From Ectopseudomonas mendocina (GTDB lineage: Bacteria > Pseudomonadota > Gammaproteobacteria > Pseudomonadales > Pseudomonadaceae): 64,000 nucleotides of DNA. Position 1 is the stretch's first letter. The number at the start of each line of letters is the position of its first letter. Shown here in pieces: positions 16,607-25,081 of this stretch. A model generated the notes under the pieces. The model did not search any database. It saw nothing but the letters and a program-made list of their open reading frames with translations, and was not told the DNA's origin. The DNA lies in assembly GCF_007049795.1 (NCBI RefSeq), contig NZ_SCFY01000005.1:186001-250000 (forward strand), written 5' to 3'. The position numbers and the translations under genes are program-made.

Positions 16607-18657
16607 GTGCACACGATTTCCTGGTCGAACTGGGCACCGAAGAGCTGCCACCGAAAGCCCTGAAGAGCCTCGGTGATGCCTTCCTCGCCGGTATCGAGAA
16701 AGGCCTCAAGGGCGCCGGCCTGGGCTACACCGCCAGCCGTGTGTATGCCGCGCCGCGCCGCCTGGCGGTGCTGATCGAGCAGCTCGAAGAGCAGCAGGCC
16801 GACCGCAGCATGAACCTCGACGGCCCGCCCATCCAGGCCGCCTTCGACGCCGACGGTAACCCGACTCAGGCCGCCCTGGGCTTCGCCCGCAAGTGCGGCG
16901 TGGACATCGCCGAGATCGACCGCAGTGGCGCCAAACTGCGTTTTGCCCAGCACATCCCCGGCCAGCCGGCGCTGAACCTGCTGCCGACCATCGTGCAGGA
17001 CTCGCTGAATGACCTGCCGATTCCCAAGCGCATGCGCTGGGCCGCACGCCGCGACGAATTCGTGCGTCCGACCCAGTGGCTGGTGATGCTGTTCGGCGAC
17101 GCCGTGGTCGACTGCGAGATCCTCGCGCAGAAGGCTGGTCGCGTGTCCCGTGGCCACCGTTTCCACGCCAACCGTGACGTGCGCATCAGCAGCCCGGCCA
17201 ACTACGCCGAAGACCTGCGCAGCGCCTACGTGCTGGCCGACTTCGCCGAACGCCGCGAGATCATCAGCCGCCGCGTCGACGAACTGGCCGCCGCCGAGCA
17301 GGGCACGGCCATCGTGCCGCCGGCGCTGCTGGATGAAGTCACCGCCCTGGTCGAATGGCCGGTGCCGCTGGTCTGCTCGTTCGAGGAACGCTTCCTCGAG
17401 GTGCCGCAGGAGGCGCTGATCAGCACCATGCAGGACAACCAGAAGTACTTCTGCCTGCTCGATGCGAACGGCAAGCTGCTGCCACGCTTCATCACCGTGG
17501 CCAACGTCGAGTCCAAGGACCCGGCGCAGATCGTCTCGGGTAACGAGAAAGTCGTGCGTCCGCGCCTGACCGACGCCGAGTTCTTCTTCAAGCAGGACAA
17601 GAAGCAGAAGCTCGAAGACTTCAACCAGCGCCTGGCCAACGTGGTGTTCCAGGCCCAGCTGGGTTCGGTATTCGACAAGGCCCAGCGCGTATCGGCGCTC
17701 GCCGGTTTCATCGCCCGCGAAGTCGGTGGCGACGCCCAGCGCGCCGCCCGCGCCGGTCTGCTGTCCAAATGCGACCTGGCCACCGAGATGGTCGGCGAAT
17801 TCCCGGAAATGCAGGGCATTGCCGGCTACTACTACGCGCTCAACGACGGTGAACCGCAGGACGTCGCCCTGGCCCTGAACGAGCAGTACATGCCGCGCGG
17901 TGCCGGTGCCGAACTGCCGAGCACCCTCACCGGTGCTGCCGTGGCCGTGGCCGACAAGCTCGATACCCTGGTCGGCATCTTCGGCATCGGCATGCTGCCG
18001 ACCGGCTCGAAGGACCCGTACGCTCTGCGTCGCGCCGCCCTCGGTGTGCTGCGCATCCTGATCGAAAAGGGCCTGGATCTGGACCTGGCCACTGCGGTCG
18101 ACTTCGCCGTCGCCCAGTATGCCGGCAAGATCAAGAGCGACGGTCTGGCAGCTCAGGTGCTGGAGTTCATCTTCGACCGCCTGCGTGCGCGCTACGAAGA
18201 CGAAGGCATCGAAGTCGCCGTGTACCAGGCGGTGCGTGCGGTGGGCCCGACCTCGCCGCTGGACTTCGACCAGCGCGTGCAGGCCGTGCAGGCCTTCCGC
18301 AAGCTGCCGCAAGCCGCTGCCCTGGCCGCCGCCAACAAGCGCGTGTCGAACCTGCTGAGCAAGGCCGAAGGTGGCGTCGCCGCACAGGTCGAGGCGCACT
18401 ACTTCGACAACCCCAGCGAGTTCGCCCTGCACGCCGCCATCCAGCAGGCCGACCATGCGGTACAACCGCTGGCCGCTGCGCGTCAGTACAGTGAGGCCCT
18501 GGCCAAGCTGGCCAGCCTGCGCGAGCCGGTGGACGCCTTCTTCGAGGCGGTGCTGGTCAATGCCGAGGACGCCAAGGTGCGCGCCAACCGGTACGCCTTG
18601 CTGGCCCGCCTGCGCGGGCTGTTCCTCGGCGTAGCGGATATTTCGGTGCTGGGCTAA
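16603..18657 (+). CDS. glyS: glycyl-tRNA synthetase beta subunit
   Basis: 684 residues, full length. The N-terminal [14 protein letters not shown] opening, the HD-like middle domain and the C-terminal anticodon-binding DALR-like region are present. It binds and positions tRNA-Gly for the alpha subunit. ATGA overlap with glyQ ensures stoichiometric translation. A REP-like palindrome follows immediately. Confidence 0.95.
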   Translation: MSAHDFLVELGTEELPPKALKSLGDAFLAGIEKGLKGAGLGYTASRVYAAPRRLAVLIEQLEEQQADRSMNLDGPPIQAAFDADGNPTQAALGFARKCGVDIAEIDRSGAKLRFAQHIPGQPALNLLPTIVQDSLNDLPIPKRMRWAARRDEFVRPTQWLVMLFGDAVVDCEILAQKAGRVSRGHRFHANRDVRISSPANYAEDLRSAYVLADFAERREIISRRVDELAAAEQGTAIVPPALLDEVTALVEWPVPLVCSFEERFLEVPQEALISTMQDNQKYFCLLDANGKLLPRFITVANVESKDPAQIVSGNEKVVRPRLTDAEFFFKQDKKQKLEDFNQRLANVVFQAQLGSVFDKAQRVSALAGFIAREVGGDAQRAARAGLLSKCDLATEMVGEFPEMQGIAGYYYALNDGEPQDVALALNEQYMPRGAGAELPSTLTGAAVAVADKLDTLVGIFGIGMLPTGSKDPYALRRAALGVLRILIEKGLDLDLATAVDFAVAQYAGKIKSDGLAAQVLEFIFDRLRARYEDEGIEVAVYQAVRAVGPTSPLDFDQRVQAVQAFRKLPQAAALAAANKRVSNLLSKAEGGVAAQVEAHYFDNPSEFALHAAIQQADHAVQPLAAARQYSEALAKLASLREPVDAFFEAVLVNAEDAKVRANRYALLARLRGLFLGVADISVLG

Positions 18658-18664
18658 GGCCTTC

Positions 18665-18716
18665 GTAGGAGCAAGCTCCGCGCGCGAAAGCGTTCGCGAG
18701 CAGAGCTCGCTCCTAC
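18665..18716. repeat. REP-like imperfect palindrome after glyS
   Basis: GTAGGAGCAAGCTC pairs with GAGCTCGCTCCTAC around a GCGCGAAAGCGTTCGC inner hairpin. It sits 8 nt after the glyS stop and 21 nt before gmhB, so it may affect read-through between them. Confidence 0.65.
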
Positions 18717-18737
18717 GGCAGACTCTGAAACGACTGA

Positions 18738-19268
18738 ATGAAACTACTGATCCTCGACCGCGACGGTGTCATCAACCAAGACTCCGACGCCTATATCAAG
18801 ACGCTCGACGAGTGGATTCCGATCCCCTCGTCGATCACCGCCATCGCACGCCTGTCGAAGGCGGGCTGGACGGTGGCCGTGGCCACCAACCAGTCCGGCA
18901 TCGCCCGTGGCTATTACGACCTGGCGACCCTGGAGTCGATGCACACGCGCCTGCGCCAGCTGGTGGCGGAGCAGGGCGGTGAGGTCGGCCTGATCGTGCA
19001 TTGCCCGCATGGGCCGGATGACGGCTGCGACTGCCGCAAACCGAAACCGGGCATGCTCGAGCAGATCGCTGCGCACTACGCCACGGATCTGCCAGGAATC
19101 TGGTTCGTCGGCGATACCAGCGGTGACCTGCAGGCCGCGCTGGCCGTCGATTGTCAGCCTGTGCTGGTGAAAACCGGCAAGGGCGAGCGAACCCTGGCCA
19201 AGCCCCTGCCGCCAGGAACCCTGGTATTCGATGATCTGGCGGCTGTCGCCGATCAACTGCTCTCATAA
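18738..19268 (+). CDS. gmhB: D-glycero-beta-D-manno-heptose-1,7-bisphosphate 7-phosphatase
   Basis: 176 residues, HAD-superfamily histidinol-phosphatase-like type. The nucleophile and acid are D7 and D9 in LDRDGVIN; the zinc-binding cysteine cluster CPHGPDDGCDCRKPKPG (about 92-108) is the hallmark of GmhB. It dephosphorylates heptose bisphosphate on the way to ADP-heptose for LPS inner core. It lies 13 nt before plsC, the same pairing as PA0006-PA0005. Confidence 0.92.
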   Translation: MKLLILDRDGVINQDSDAYIKTLDEWIPIPSSITAIARLSKAGWTVAVATNQSGIARGYYDLATLESMHTRLRQLVAEQGGEVGLIVHCPHGPDDGCDCRKPKPGMLEQIAAHYATDLPGIWFVGDTSGDLQAALAVDCQPVLVKTGKGERTLAKPLPPGTLVFDDLAAVADQLLS

Positions 19269-19281
19269 GGTGTGAAGGTTC

Positions 19282-20049
19282 ATGGCGCTAGTGCAGGCAT
19301 TCAGAGTCACGCTTTTCTACCTGCTGCTGTCGTCCAGCTCGTTCTTCTGGTGCCTGATCAGCCTGGTGGTCGCACCGCTGCTGCCGTTCCGCCAGCGCTA
19401 CCGCTTCGTCGTCCAGGCCTGGTGCAACTGCGCCGTGTGGCTGGCCAAGGTGATCGTCGGTATCCGCTATGAAGTGCGCGGCGTGGAGAACATCCCCGAG
19501 CGCCCCTGCGTGATCCTCGCCAACCACCAGAGCACCTGGGAAACCTTCTTCCTCTGCGGCTTCTTCGAGCCACTGTCGCAGGTGGTCAAGCGCGAGCTGC
19601 TGCGCGTGCCGTTCTTCGGTTGGGGCATGGCCCTGCTCAAGCCCATCGCCATCGACCGCAGCAACCCCAAGGCCGCGCTCAAGCAGCTGGCCAAGCAGGG
19701 TGATGAGCGCCTCAAGCAGGGCGCCTGGGTACTGGTGTTCCCCGAAGGCACACGGATTCCGCCGGGCCAGATCGGCAAGTTCTCCCGCGGCGGCACCGCC
19801 CTGGCAGTGAATGCCGGCCTACCGGTGCTGCCCATCGCACACAACGCCGGCGAGTTCTGGCCCAAGGTCGGTTGGTCCAAGCGCTCGGGAACGGTTCAGG
19901 TGATCATCGGCGCACCGATGTACGCCGAGGGCGAAGGCCCGCGTGCCATCGCCGAGCTCAACGAGCGCGCCTTCCAGTGGGTACGCCAGCAACAGACCGA
20001 ACTGCGTGGCGAAGAGCCGCAGCTGAGCCGCCTGGGCGAAACGGCCTGA
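19282..20049 (+). CDS. plsC: 1-acyl-sn-glycerol-3-phosphate acyltransferase (PA0005/LptA-like)
   Basis: 255 residues, PlsC family with an N-terminal membrane segment (about 8-38). Catalytic motif NHQSTWE (H82, an HX4E variant of the usual HX4D) and glycerol-phosphate motif FPEGTR (from F153) are present. It acylates lysophosphatidate to phosphatidate at the inner membrane. The start has GAAGG just upstream. In P. aeruginosa this gene abuts gyrB; here the next genes are the ynb-like lipid operon, which holds a second acyltransferase of the same family. Confidence 0.88.
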   Translation: MALVQAFRVTLFYLLLSSSSFFWCLISLVVAPLLPFRQRYRFVVQAWCNCAVWLAKVIVGIRYEVRGVENIPERPCVILANHQSTWETFFLCGFFEPLSQVVKRELLRVPFFGWGMALLKPIAIDRSNPKAALKQLAKQGDERLKQGAWVLVFPEGTRIPPGQIGKFSRGGTALAVNAGLPVLPIAHNAGEFWPKVGWSKRSGTVQVIIGAPMYAEGEGPRAIAELNERAFQWVRQQQTELRGEEPQLSRLGETA

Positions 20050-20113
20050 CCTGATCTGTGGATAAGCTGTGCACGAAATACAATCAAATAGCCACTATTG
20101 CTTGTATCTAGCT

Positions 20114-20148
20114 GATTTTCCTGGCGAATCGTCAGCGCTAGGAAAATC
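20114..20148. promoter_or_regulatory. 13-bp inverted repeat upstream of the ynb-like operon
   Basis: Arms GATTTTCCTGGCG (20114-20126) and CGCTAGGAAAATC (20136-20148) pair at 12 of 13 positions with a 9-nt spacer. A TATAAG hexamer follows at 20160. The surrounding 20060-20170 is clearly more AT-rich than the flanking genes, as promoters here are. It could be an operator for the operon starting at 20300 or a hairpin after plsC; no T-run follows. A degenerate REP-like palindrome (GGCGGCTACATGCCGCC) lies at about 20200. Confidence 0.5.
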
Positions 20149-20299
20149 GCCTAACAGGGTATAAGTTGTGGCTCACGCCTGACTGCTATTGGCCTTCCGG
20201 CGGCTACATGCCGCCGATAAATCCGCTTCTACCACGACGGGTTCACAGTCTCGCACGCGGCAATGGCCGAAGATGGGACACGAAAGGGAATTCGCTGCC

Positions 20300-20905
20300 A
20301 TGCCGTCGATCTACCAGCTCAAACCGGCTTTCCAGAACCTGCTGCGCCCAGGCGTCGAACTCCTGCATGCCCGTGGTGTCACCGCCAACCAGGTGACCCT
20401 GGCCGCGGCCGTGGTCTCCGTGCTGCTCGGGGCCCTGCTCGCTGCATTCAGCCACATCACCTGGCTGTTCGCCCTGATCCCCCTGTGGATGCTGCTGCGC
20501 ATGGCCTTGAATGCCGTCGACGGCATGCTCGCGCGCGAATTCGGTCAGCAGTCGAAGCTCGGCGCCTACCTCAATGAACTCTGCGACGTGATCGCCGACA
20601 GCGCCCTGTATCTGCCCTTCGCCTTGCTGGCAGGCGTCTCGCCACTGCTGGTGATCGTTGTTGTGCTGCTGGCGGTGATCAGTGAATACGCCGGCGTACT
20701 CGGGCCCATGGTCGGCGCCTCCCGGCGCTACGACGGACCGATGGGCAAGAGTGACCGCGCCTTCTGCTTCGGTGTGATCGGCGCTGGCGTCGCCACAGGC
20801 CTGCTGCCAGCCTTGTGGATCAATCTGCTGCTGGGCCTGATCCTCGCCCTGCTGCTCTACACCCTCTACAACCGCGTTCGCCATGGCCTGGCCGAAGTGG
20901 CCTGA
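20300..20905 (+). CDS. YnbA-like CDP-alcohol phosphatidyltransferase
   Basis: 201 residues with about five or six membrane helices. The CDP-alcohol phosphotransferase motif D1xxD2GxxARx8Gx3D3x3D4 is readable but altered: D1 is Asn (NAVDGMLAR) and D3 is Asn (GAYLNELCD), while D2 and D4 are kept. From memory, E. coli YnbA has the same Asn pattern, so this is probably a subfamily feature. Such enzymes join a CDP-activated lipid to an alcohol acceptor; the acceptor is unknown. The start at 20300 (MPSIYQLKP) is chosen because GAAAGGGA precedes it and the opening resembles YnbA. First gene of a six-gene lipid operon, 26 nt before the next. Confidence 0.8.
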   Translation: MPSIYQLKPAFQNLLRPGVELLHARGVTANQVTLAAAVVSVLLGALLAAFSHITWLFALIPLWMLLRMALNAVDGMLAREFGQQSKLGAYLNELCDVIADSALYLPFALLAGVSPLLVIVVVLLAVISEYAGVLGPMVGASRRYDGPMGKSDRAFCFGVIGAGVATGLLPALWINLLLGLILALLLYTLYNRVRHGLAEVA

Positions 20906-20931
20906 CCTGTCCTACGGAATAAGGAGATTCC

Positions 20932-22686
20932 ATGCGCCCCGTACAACTGCACACGTTCAGTACCCATGACGGCGTCGAGCTGAGCTACCGCCACTGGCCG
21001 GCGACGACGCCTGCCGATAGCCCACGCCAGGCCGTGGTGCTGTTTCATCGCGGCCACGAGCATGGCGGGCGCATGGCCCACCTGGTGGACGAGCTGGACC
21101 TGCCGCACTGCGACTTCTTCGCCTGGGATGCCCGTGGCCATGGTCTGTCGCCCGGTGCACGCGGCGACAGCCCGAGCTTCGCCACCAGCGTGCGTGACGT
21201 GCAGACCTTCATCGAGCACATCGGCAGCCAGCACGTCATCACCGAAGAAGATCTGGCGGTGGTGGCGCAGAGCGTCGGCGCGGTGATCATCTCCACCTGG
21301 GCCCACGACTACGCACCCAAGGTGCGCTGCCTGGTGCTCGCCTCGCCGGCGTTCAAGGTCAAGCTCTATGTGCCCTTCGCCCGCCCCGGCTTGAAGCTGA
21401 TGCACGCCTGGCGCGGCAACTTCTTCGTCAACAGTTACGTGAAGGCTAGGTTCCTCAGCCACGATCCCGAGCGTATCGCCTCCTTCGAGCACGACTCGCT
21501 GATCGCCCGACCAATTTCGGTGACCATGCTGCTCGGCCTGTACGAAGCGGCTGATCGCATCGTCGCCGACGCCCAGGCGATCCAGGTGCCAACCCAACTG
21601 CTGATCTCCGGCGCCGACTTCGTCGTCCATCGCAAGCCGCAGGAAGACTTCTTCGAGCGCCTCGGTAGCCTGCGCAAGGAAAAGCACCTGTTGCCGGGCT
21701 TCTTCCACGACACCCTGGGTGAACGTGACCGCGCTCACGCCCTGAGCCGCGCGCGACGCTTCATCCTGCGCAACTTCGAGGAGCCGGTAATGCGTCCCTC
21801 GCTGCTCGATGCCGACCGCCTGGGTGCCACCTGCGCCGAAGCCGAAGAGCTGGCCGCACCACTGCCGAAAAACTCGCTACGCGACCTCTACTGGCGCGCC
21901 ACCCGTGCCAGCATGCGCCTGGGTAGCACGCTATCGGCCGGGGTAAAACTGGGCTTCGACACCGGCTTCGATTCCGGCAGCACCCTCGATTACGTCTACC
22001 GCAACCAGCCGACCGGCAAGGGCGCGCTGGGCCGTTTGATCGACCAGAACTACCTGGACTCCATCGGCTGGCGCGGCATTCGTCAGCGCAAACTGCACGC
22101 CGAAGAGCTGCTGCGCCTGGCCATGAGCAAACTGCGTGAGGCGAACAGGGCGGTGCGCATCGTCGATATCGCCGCCGGCCACGGTCGCTACATCCTCGAA
22201 TCGCTGGAAGGCCAGGAGCAGCGCCCCGACGCGATCCTGCTGCGTGACTACAGCGACATCAATGTGCGTGACGGCAATGCGCTGATCGAGCAGAAGGGCC
22301 TGGGCGACATCGCCCGCTTCGTCAAAGGCGATGCCTTCGACCGTGACGATCTCGCCGCGCTGGATCCCAAGCCGACCCTGGCGGTGGTCTCCGGTCTGTA
22401 CGAACTGTTCGGTAGCAACCAGATGGTCGGTGATTCGCTGGCCGGCCTGGCGGCAGCGGTCGAGGAGGGCGGTTACCTGGTCTACACCGGCCAGCCCTGG
22501 CACCCGCAGCTGGAGCTGATCGCCCGTGCTCTGACCAGCCACCGCGATGGCCAGGCCTGGGTCATGCGCCGGCGTAGCCAGGCAGAGATGGATCAGTTGG
22601 TCGAGGCCGCGGGCTTTCGCAAGGTGGCCCAGCGCATCGACCAATGGGGCATCTTCAGTGTGTCCCTGGCGCAACGGGTGAAGTGA
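20932..22686 (+). CDS. YnbC-like fusion: alpha/beta-hydrolase plus SAM-dependent methyltransferase
   Basis: 584 residues. The N-terminal domain (about 1-290) is a monoglyceride-lipase-like alpha/beta hydrolase: DARGHGLSPG strand, nucleophile S114 in AQSVGA, and a late histidine in GFFHDTLGER. The C-terminal domain (about 380-584) is a class I methyltransferase with motif I around D412 (VDIAAGHGRY). The fusion suggests that one lipid intermediate is deacylated or hydrolysed and methylated. It has an AAGGAG site before the ATG and its stop overlaps the next start (TGATG). E. coli YnbC has the same length and layout. No substrate is established for the family to my knowledge. Confidence 0.8.
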   Translation: MRPVQLHTFSTHDGVELSYRHWPATTPADSPRQAVVLFHRGHEHGGRMAHLVDELDLPHCDFFAWDARGHGLSPGARGDSPSFATSVRDVQTFIEHIGSQHVITEEDLAVVAQSVGAVIISTWAHDYAPKVRCLVLASPAFKVKLYVPFARPGLKLMHAWRGNFFVNSYVKARFLSHDPERIASFEHDSLIARPISVTMLLGLYEAADRIVADAQAIQVPTQLLISGADFVVHRKPQEDFFERLGSLRKEKHLLPGFFHDTLGERDRAHALSRARRFILRNFEEPVMRPSLLDADRLGATCAEAEELAAPLPKNSLRDLYWRATRASMRLGSTLSAGVKLGFDTGFDSGSTLDYVYRNQPTGKGALGRLIDQNYLDSIGWRGIRQRKLHAEELLRLAMSKLREANRAVRIVDIAAGHGRYILESLEGQEQRPDAILLRDYSDINVRDGNALIEQKGLGDIARFVKGDAFDRDDLAALDPKPTLAVVSGLYELFGSNQMVGDSLAGLAAAVEEGGYLVYTGQPWHPQLELIARALTSHRDGQAWVMRRRSQAEMDQLVEAAGFRKVAQRIDQWGIFSVSLAQRVK

Positions 22687-24023
22687 TGGACAGCGCGCGC
22701 GAACAGGGATTGTGGAAGCGCGGCGTACTCTGGCTGCTGGTGCTTGGCCCGCTGTTCTTCGCCAGCTACGGCTTCGCCAACTGGTTCACCGGGCAGCGCG
22801 CTGACGTCGGCAGCCTGGTCTTCGCCTGGGAACCGCAGATCCCACTCTGGCCCTGGACCATCGTGCCGTACTGGTCGATCGACCTGCTCTACGGTCTGTC
22901 CTTCCTGCTGCCGGCCTGCCGCCGCGAGATGGATCGCCACGCCCTGCGCCTGCTCGCCGCGCAGGTGATCTGCGTCGCCTGCTTCCTGCTCTGGCCTCTG
23001 CGCTTCACCTTCGAGCGGCCGCCGCTGGACGGCACCTTCGGCCTGATGTTCGACGTGTTGATGGGCTTCGACAAACCCTTCAACCAGGCGCCTTCGCTGC
23101 ATATCACCCTGCTGGTGATCATCTGGGCGATGTTCGCCAATCACACCCGCGGGCTGTTCTGGCGCGGCTTGCTGCACGGGTGGATGGCGCTGATCGGCAT
23201 CTCGGTGCTGACCACCTGGCAACACCACTTCATCGACGTGCCCACCGGGGCGCTGGCCGGCTTCTTCTGCCTGTGGCTGCTACCGCTGCAGGGCGCTACG
23301 CCGCTGAAGCAGATACGCCTGGCCAGCGATCCGCGCCGTTGGCGCCTGGCTCTGCGCTACGGGCTTGGCGCAACGCTATGCGCCGTGCTGGCCGTCAAGC
23401 TGAGCGGCGCCTGGCTTTGGCTGTTCTGGCCGGCGGTTGCCCTGGCGATGGTCGCGCTCAACTACCTGCTATTTGGCGCTGCCGGCTTCCAGAAGCAAGC
23501 CGACGGCCACCTCAGTCCGGCCGCTACGGTATTGCTCGCACCCTATCTGCTCGGTGCCTGGATCAACTCGCGGCTGTGGACCTATCGCCGGCCAAAGCCC
23601 AGCCAGGTGGTCGAGGGCATCCATCTTGGTCGACTCCCTGCGCCGCACGATCTCGAAGGGTTTGCCAGCCAGGTTGACCTCTGCGCCGAACTGCCGCTGC
23701 AACGCACGCCGCCAGCCTATTGCAGCCTGCCGTCACTGGACCTGGTAGCGCCCGATGCGCTGACCTGCCAACGCGCCGCCGAGGCCATCGAACGCCTGCG
23801 TCATCACGGGCCGCTACTGGTGTGCTGCGCCCTGGGTTATTCGCGCAGTGCCACTGCCGTGGCAGCCTGGCTACTGCACAGTGGCCGCTGCCAAAACGTC
23901 GAGGCCGCCGTAGAGCTGATCCGCCAGGCTCGGCCACAGGTCGTGCTCGGCCCGCAGCATCTGGCCGCGCTGCAATCCATGGTCGATGCACAACCGGGGC
24001 TGGAGGTCGCTCATGCAGGCTGA
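22686..24023 (+). CDS. YnbD-like fusion: PAP2/IPC-synthase-type membrane domain plus dual-specificity phosphatase
   Basis: 445 residues. The N-terminal part (about 12-295) has several membrane helices and PAP2-like histidine segments (PSLHITLL and HHFIDVPTGALAG). The C-terminal part (about 300-445) is a dual-specificity protein-phosphatase-like domain with the CX5R loop intact (C381 to R387, CALGYSR). Both domains can remove or transfer lipid phosphates; PTPMT1, a mitochondrial phosphatidylglycerophosphate phosphatase, is a known lipid-acting member of the second family. The start at 22686 overlaps the preceding stop by 1 nt; a longer frame from 22644 lies inside the preceding gene. Confidence 0.78.
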   Translation: MDSAREQGLWKRGVLWLLVLGPLFFASYGFANWFTGQRADVGSLVFAWEPQIPLWPWTIVPYWSIDLLYGLSFLLPACRREMDRHALRLLAAQVICVACFLLWPLRFTFERPPLDGTFGLMFDVLMGFDKPFNQAPSLHITLLVIIWAMFANHTRGLFWRGLLHGWMALIGISVLTTWQHHFIDVPTGALAGFFCLWLLPLQGATPLKQIRLASDPRRWRLALRYGLGATLCAVLAVKLSGAWLWLFWPAVALAMVALNYLLFGAAGFQKQADGHLSPAATVLLAPYLLGAWINSRLWTYRRPKPSQVVEGIHLGRLPAPHDLEGFASQVDLCAELPLQRTPPAYCSLPSLDLVAPDALTCQRAAEAIERLRHHGPLLVCCALGYSRSATAVAAWLLHSGRCQNVEAAVELIRQARPQVVLGPQHLAALQSMVDAQPGLEVAHAG

Positions 24024-24447
24024 TCTGCTGCTGGTCGCGGCACTGTTGCGACGTGGGCGCAGCCTCGATCATTGCTCCAGCGCGATGAGCCTGGTCGCCG
24101 TGGTCTTTGGCCTGGCGCCTTGGCTGGGCCCCCCGCCAAGCCTGATCCTGGCGCTGCTCTGTGCCGCGCTGCTGATCGCCGGCCTGGCCGAAAAATACTG
24201 GGCGCTGCGCGTGGCGCTGGATGCCGAGCTGTTTCAATGCCTGGCTGAAGCCGGCGAACAACTCGACAGCCAGACTCATGCACTGGATCAGGCCCTACAA
24301 AATCTGGGCCTGAAAAATGCCCAGCAGGCTGGCCGCACCTGGAGCCTTCGTTCTCAGGGCGCACTCGGCCTGCTACGCAAACAGGCGCTGTGTCTGCTGC
24401 TACAGATCATCATCGTCGTACTCGGGTTCTTCATCGTTTTCGCTTAA
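24013..24447 (+). CDS. small membrane protein of unknown function in the ynb-like operon
   Basis: 144 residues, not recognised. Two hydrophobic segments near residues 25-60 and one at the extreme C-terminus (about 124-143) flank a polar helical stretch with heptad-like leucine and glutamine (about 70-110). It overlaps the preceding stop by 11 nt, has GGAGG 6 nt before its ATG, and ends 9 nt before the next gene, so it is a true member of the operon. It has no counterpart in the four-gene E. coli ynb set that I know of. A scaffold or membrane partner role is a guess from position. Confidence 0.72.
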   Translation: MQADLLLVAALLRRGRSLDHCSSAMSLVAVVFGLAPWLGPPPSLILALLCAALLIAGLAEKYWALRVALDAELFQCLAEAGEQLDSQTHALDQALQNLGLKNAQQAGRTWSLRSQGALGLLRKQALCLLLQIIIVVLGFFIVFA

Positions 24448-24456
24448 GGAGTCGCC

Positions 24457-25080
24457 ATGCTCGCTGCATTGACCGCTTTCGCCATCACCTCGGCAGCTCG
24501 CCTGCTGACCGGTGCCCGAGCCCTGTGGCTCGGCAGCACCGCGCAGGCGACGCAACGTCTGTACTACGCCAACCACAGCAGCCATGGCGATTTCGTCCTG
24601 CTCTGGGCCTCGCTGCCACCGGAGCTGCGCAAACGCACCCGGCCGGTGGCCGGCGCCGACTACTGGCAGAAGCCAGGGGTACGCAGCTTTCTGATCAACA
24701 AGGTGTTCAACGGTGTGCTGGTTGACCGCGAGCGCAAGGAGGAAGGGGTCAACCCGCTGCAGGCGATGCTCGATGCGCTGGATGGCGGGGACTCGCTGAT
24801 CATCTTCCCCGAGGGCACGCGCAACCTCGGCGATGAGCCGTTGCTGCCGTTCAAGAGCGGCCTTTATCACCTGACTCAGGCGCGGCCGGACGTGGAGCTG
24901 GTACCGGTGTGGATCGCCAACCTCAACCGGGTCATGCCCAAGGGCAGGGCGCTGCCGCTGCCGCTGCTGTGCACCCTGAGCTTCGGTGCGGCACTGGAGC
25001 CCATCGAGGGGGAGGGCAAAGATGCCTTTCTGGAACGCGCGCGTAACGCCCTGCTGGCACTGGCACCCGAGGAGGCCTGA
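24457..25080 (+). CDS. PlsC-type 1-acylglycerol-phosphate acyltransferase of the ynb-like operon
   Basis: 207 residues. The catalytic HX4D is H40 in NHSSHGD and the acceptor motif FPEGTR begins at F117, both intact. This is a second lysophospholipid acyltransferase besides plsC at 19282; having its own acyltransferase in the operon suggests a dedicated phosphatidate-like precursor. Ribosome-binding AAGGAG lies just upstream. It ends 1 nt before the cytidylyltransferase gene. Confidence 0.85.
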   Translation: MLAALTAFAITSAARLLTGARALWLGSTAQATQRLYYANHSSHGDFVLLWASLPPELRKRTRPVAGADYWQKPGVRSFLINKVFNGVLVDRERKEEGVNPLQAMLDALDGGDSLIIFPEGTRNLGDEPLLPFKSGLYHLTQARPDVELVPVWIANLNRVMPKGRALPLPLLCTLSFGAALEPIEGEGKDAFLERARNALLALAPEEA

Positions 25081-25081
25081 G

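Noticed and set aside
16516..18465. Long open frame antisense to glyS
   Set aside because: GC-rich codon bias opens the opposite frame; the product is low-complexity with no start signal, and glyS is certain.
20057..20065. DnaA-box-like TGTGGATAA as part of a replication origin
   Set aside because: It is a single copy; no cluster of boxes, no AT-rich unwinding repeats, and no dnaA, rpmH or gyrB beside it.
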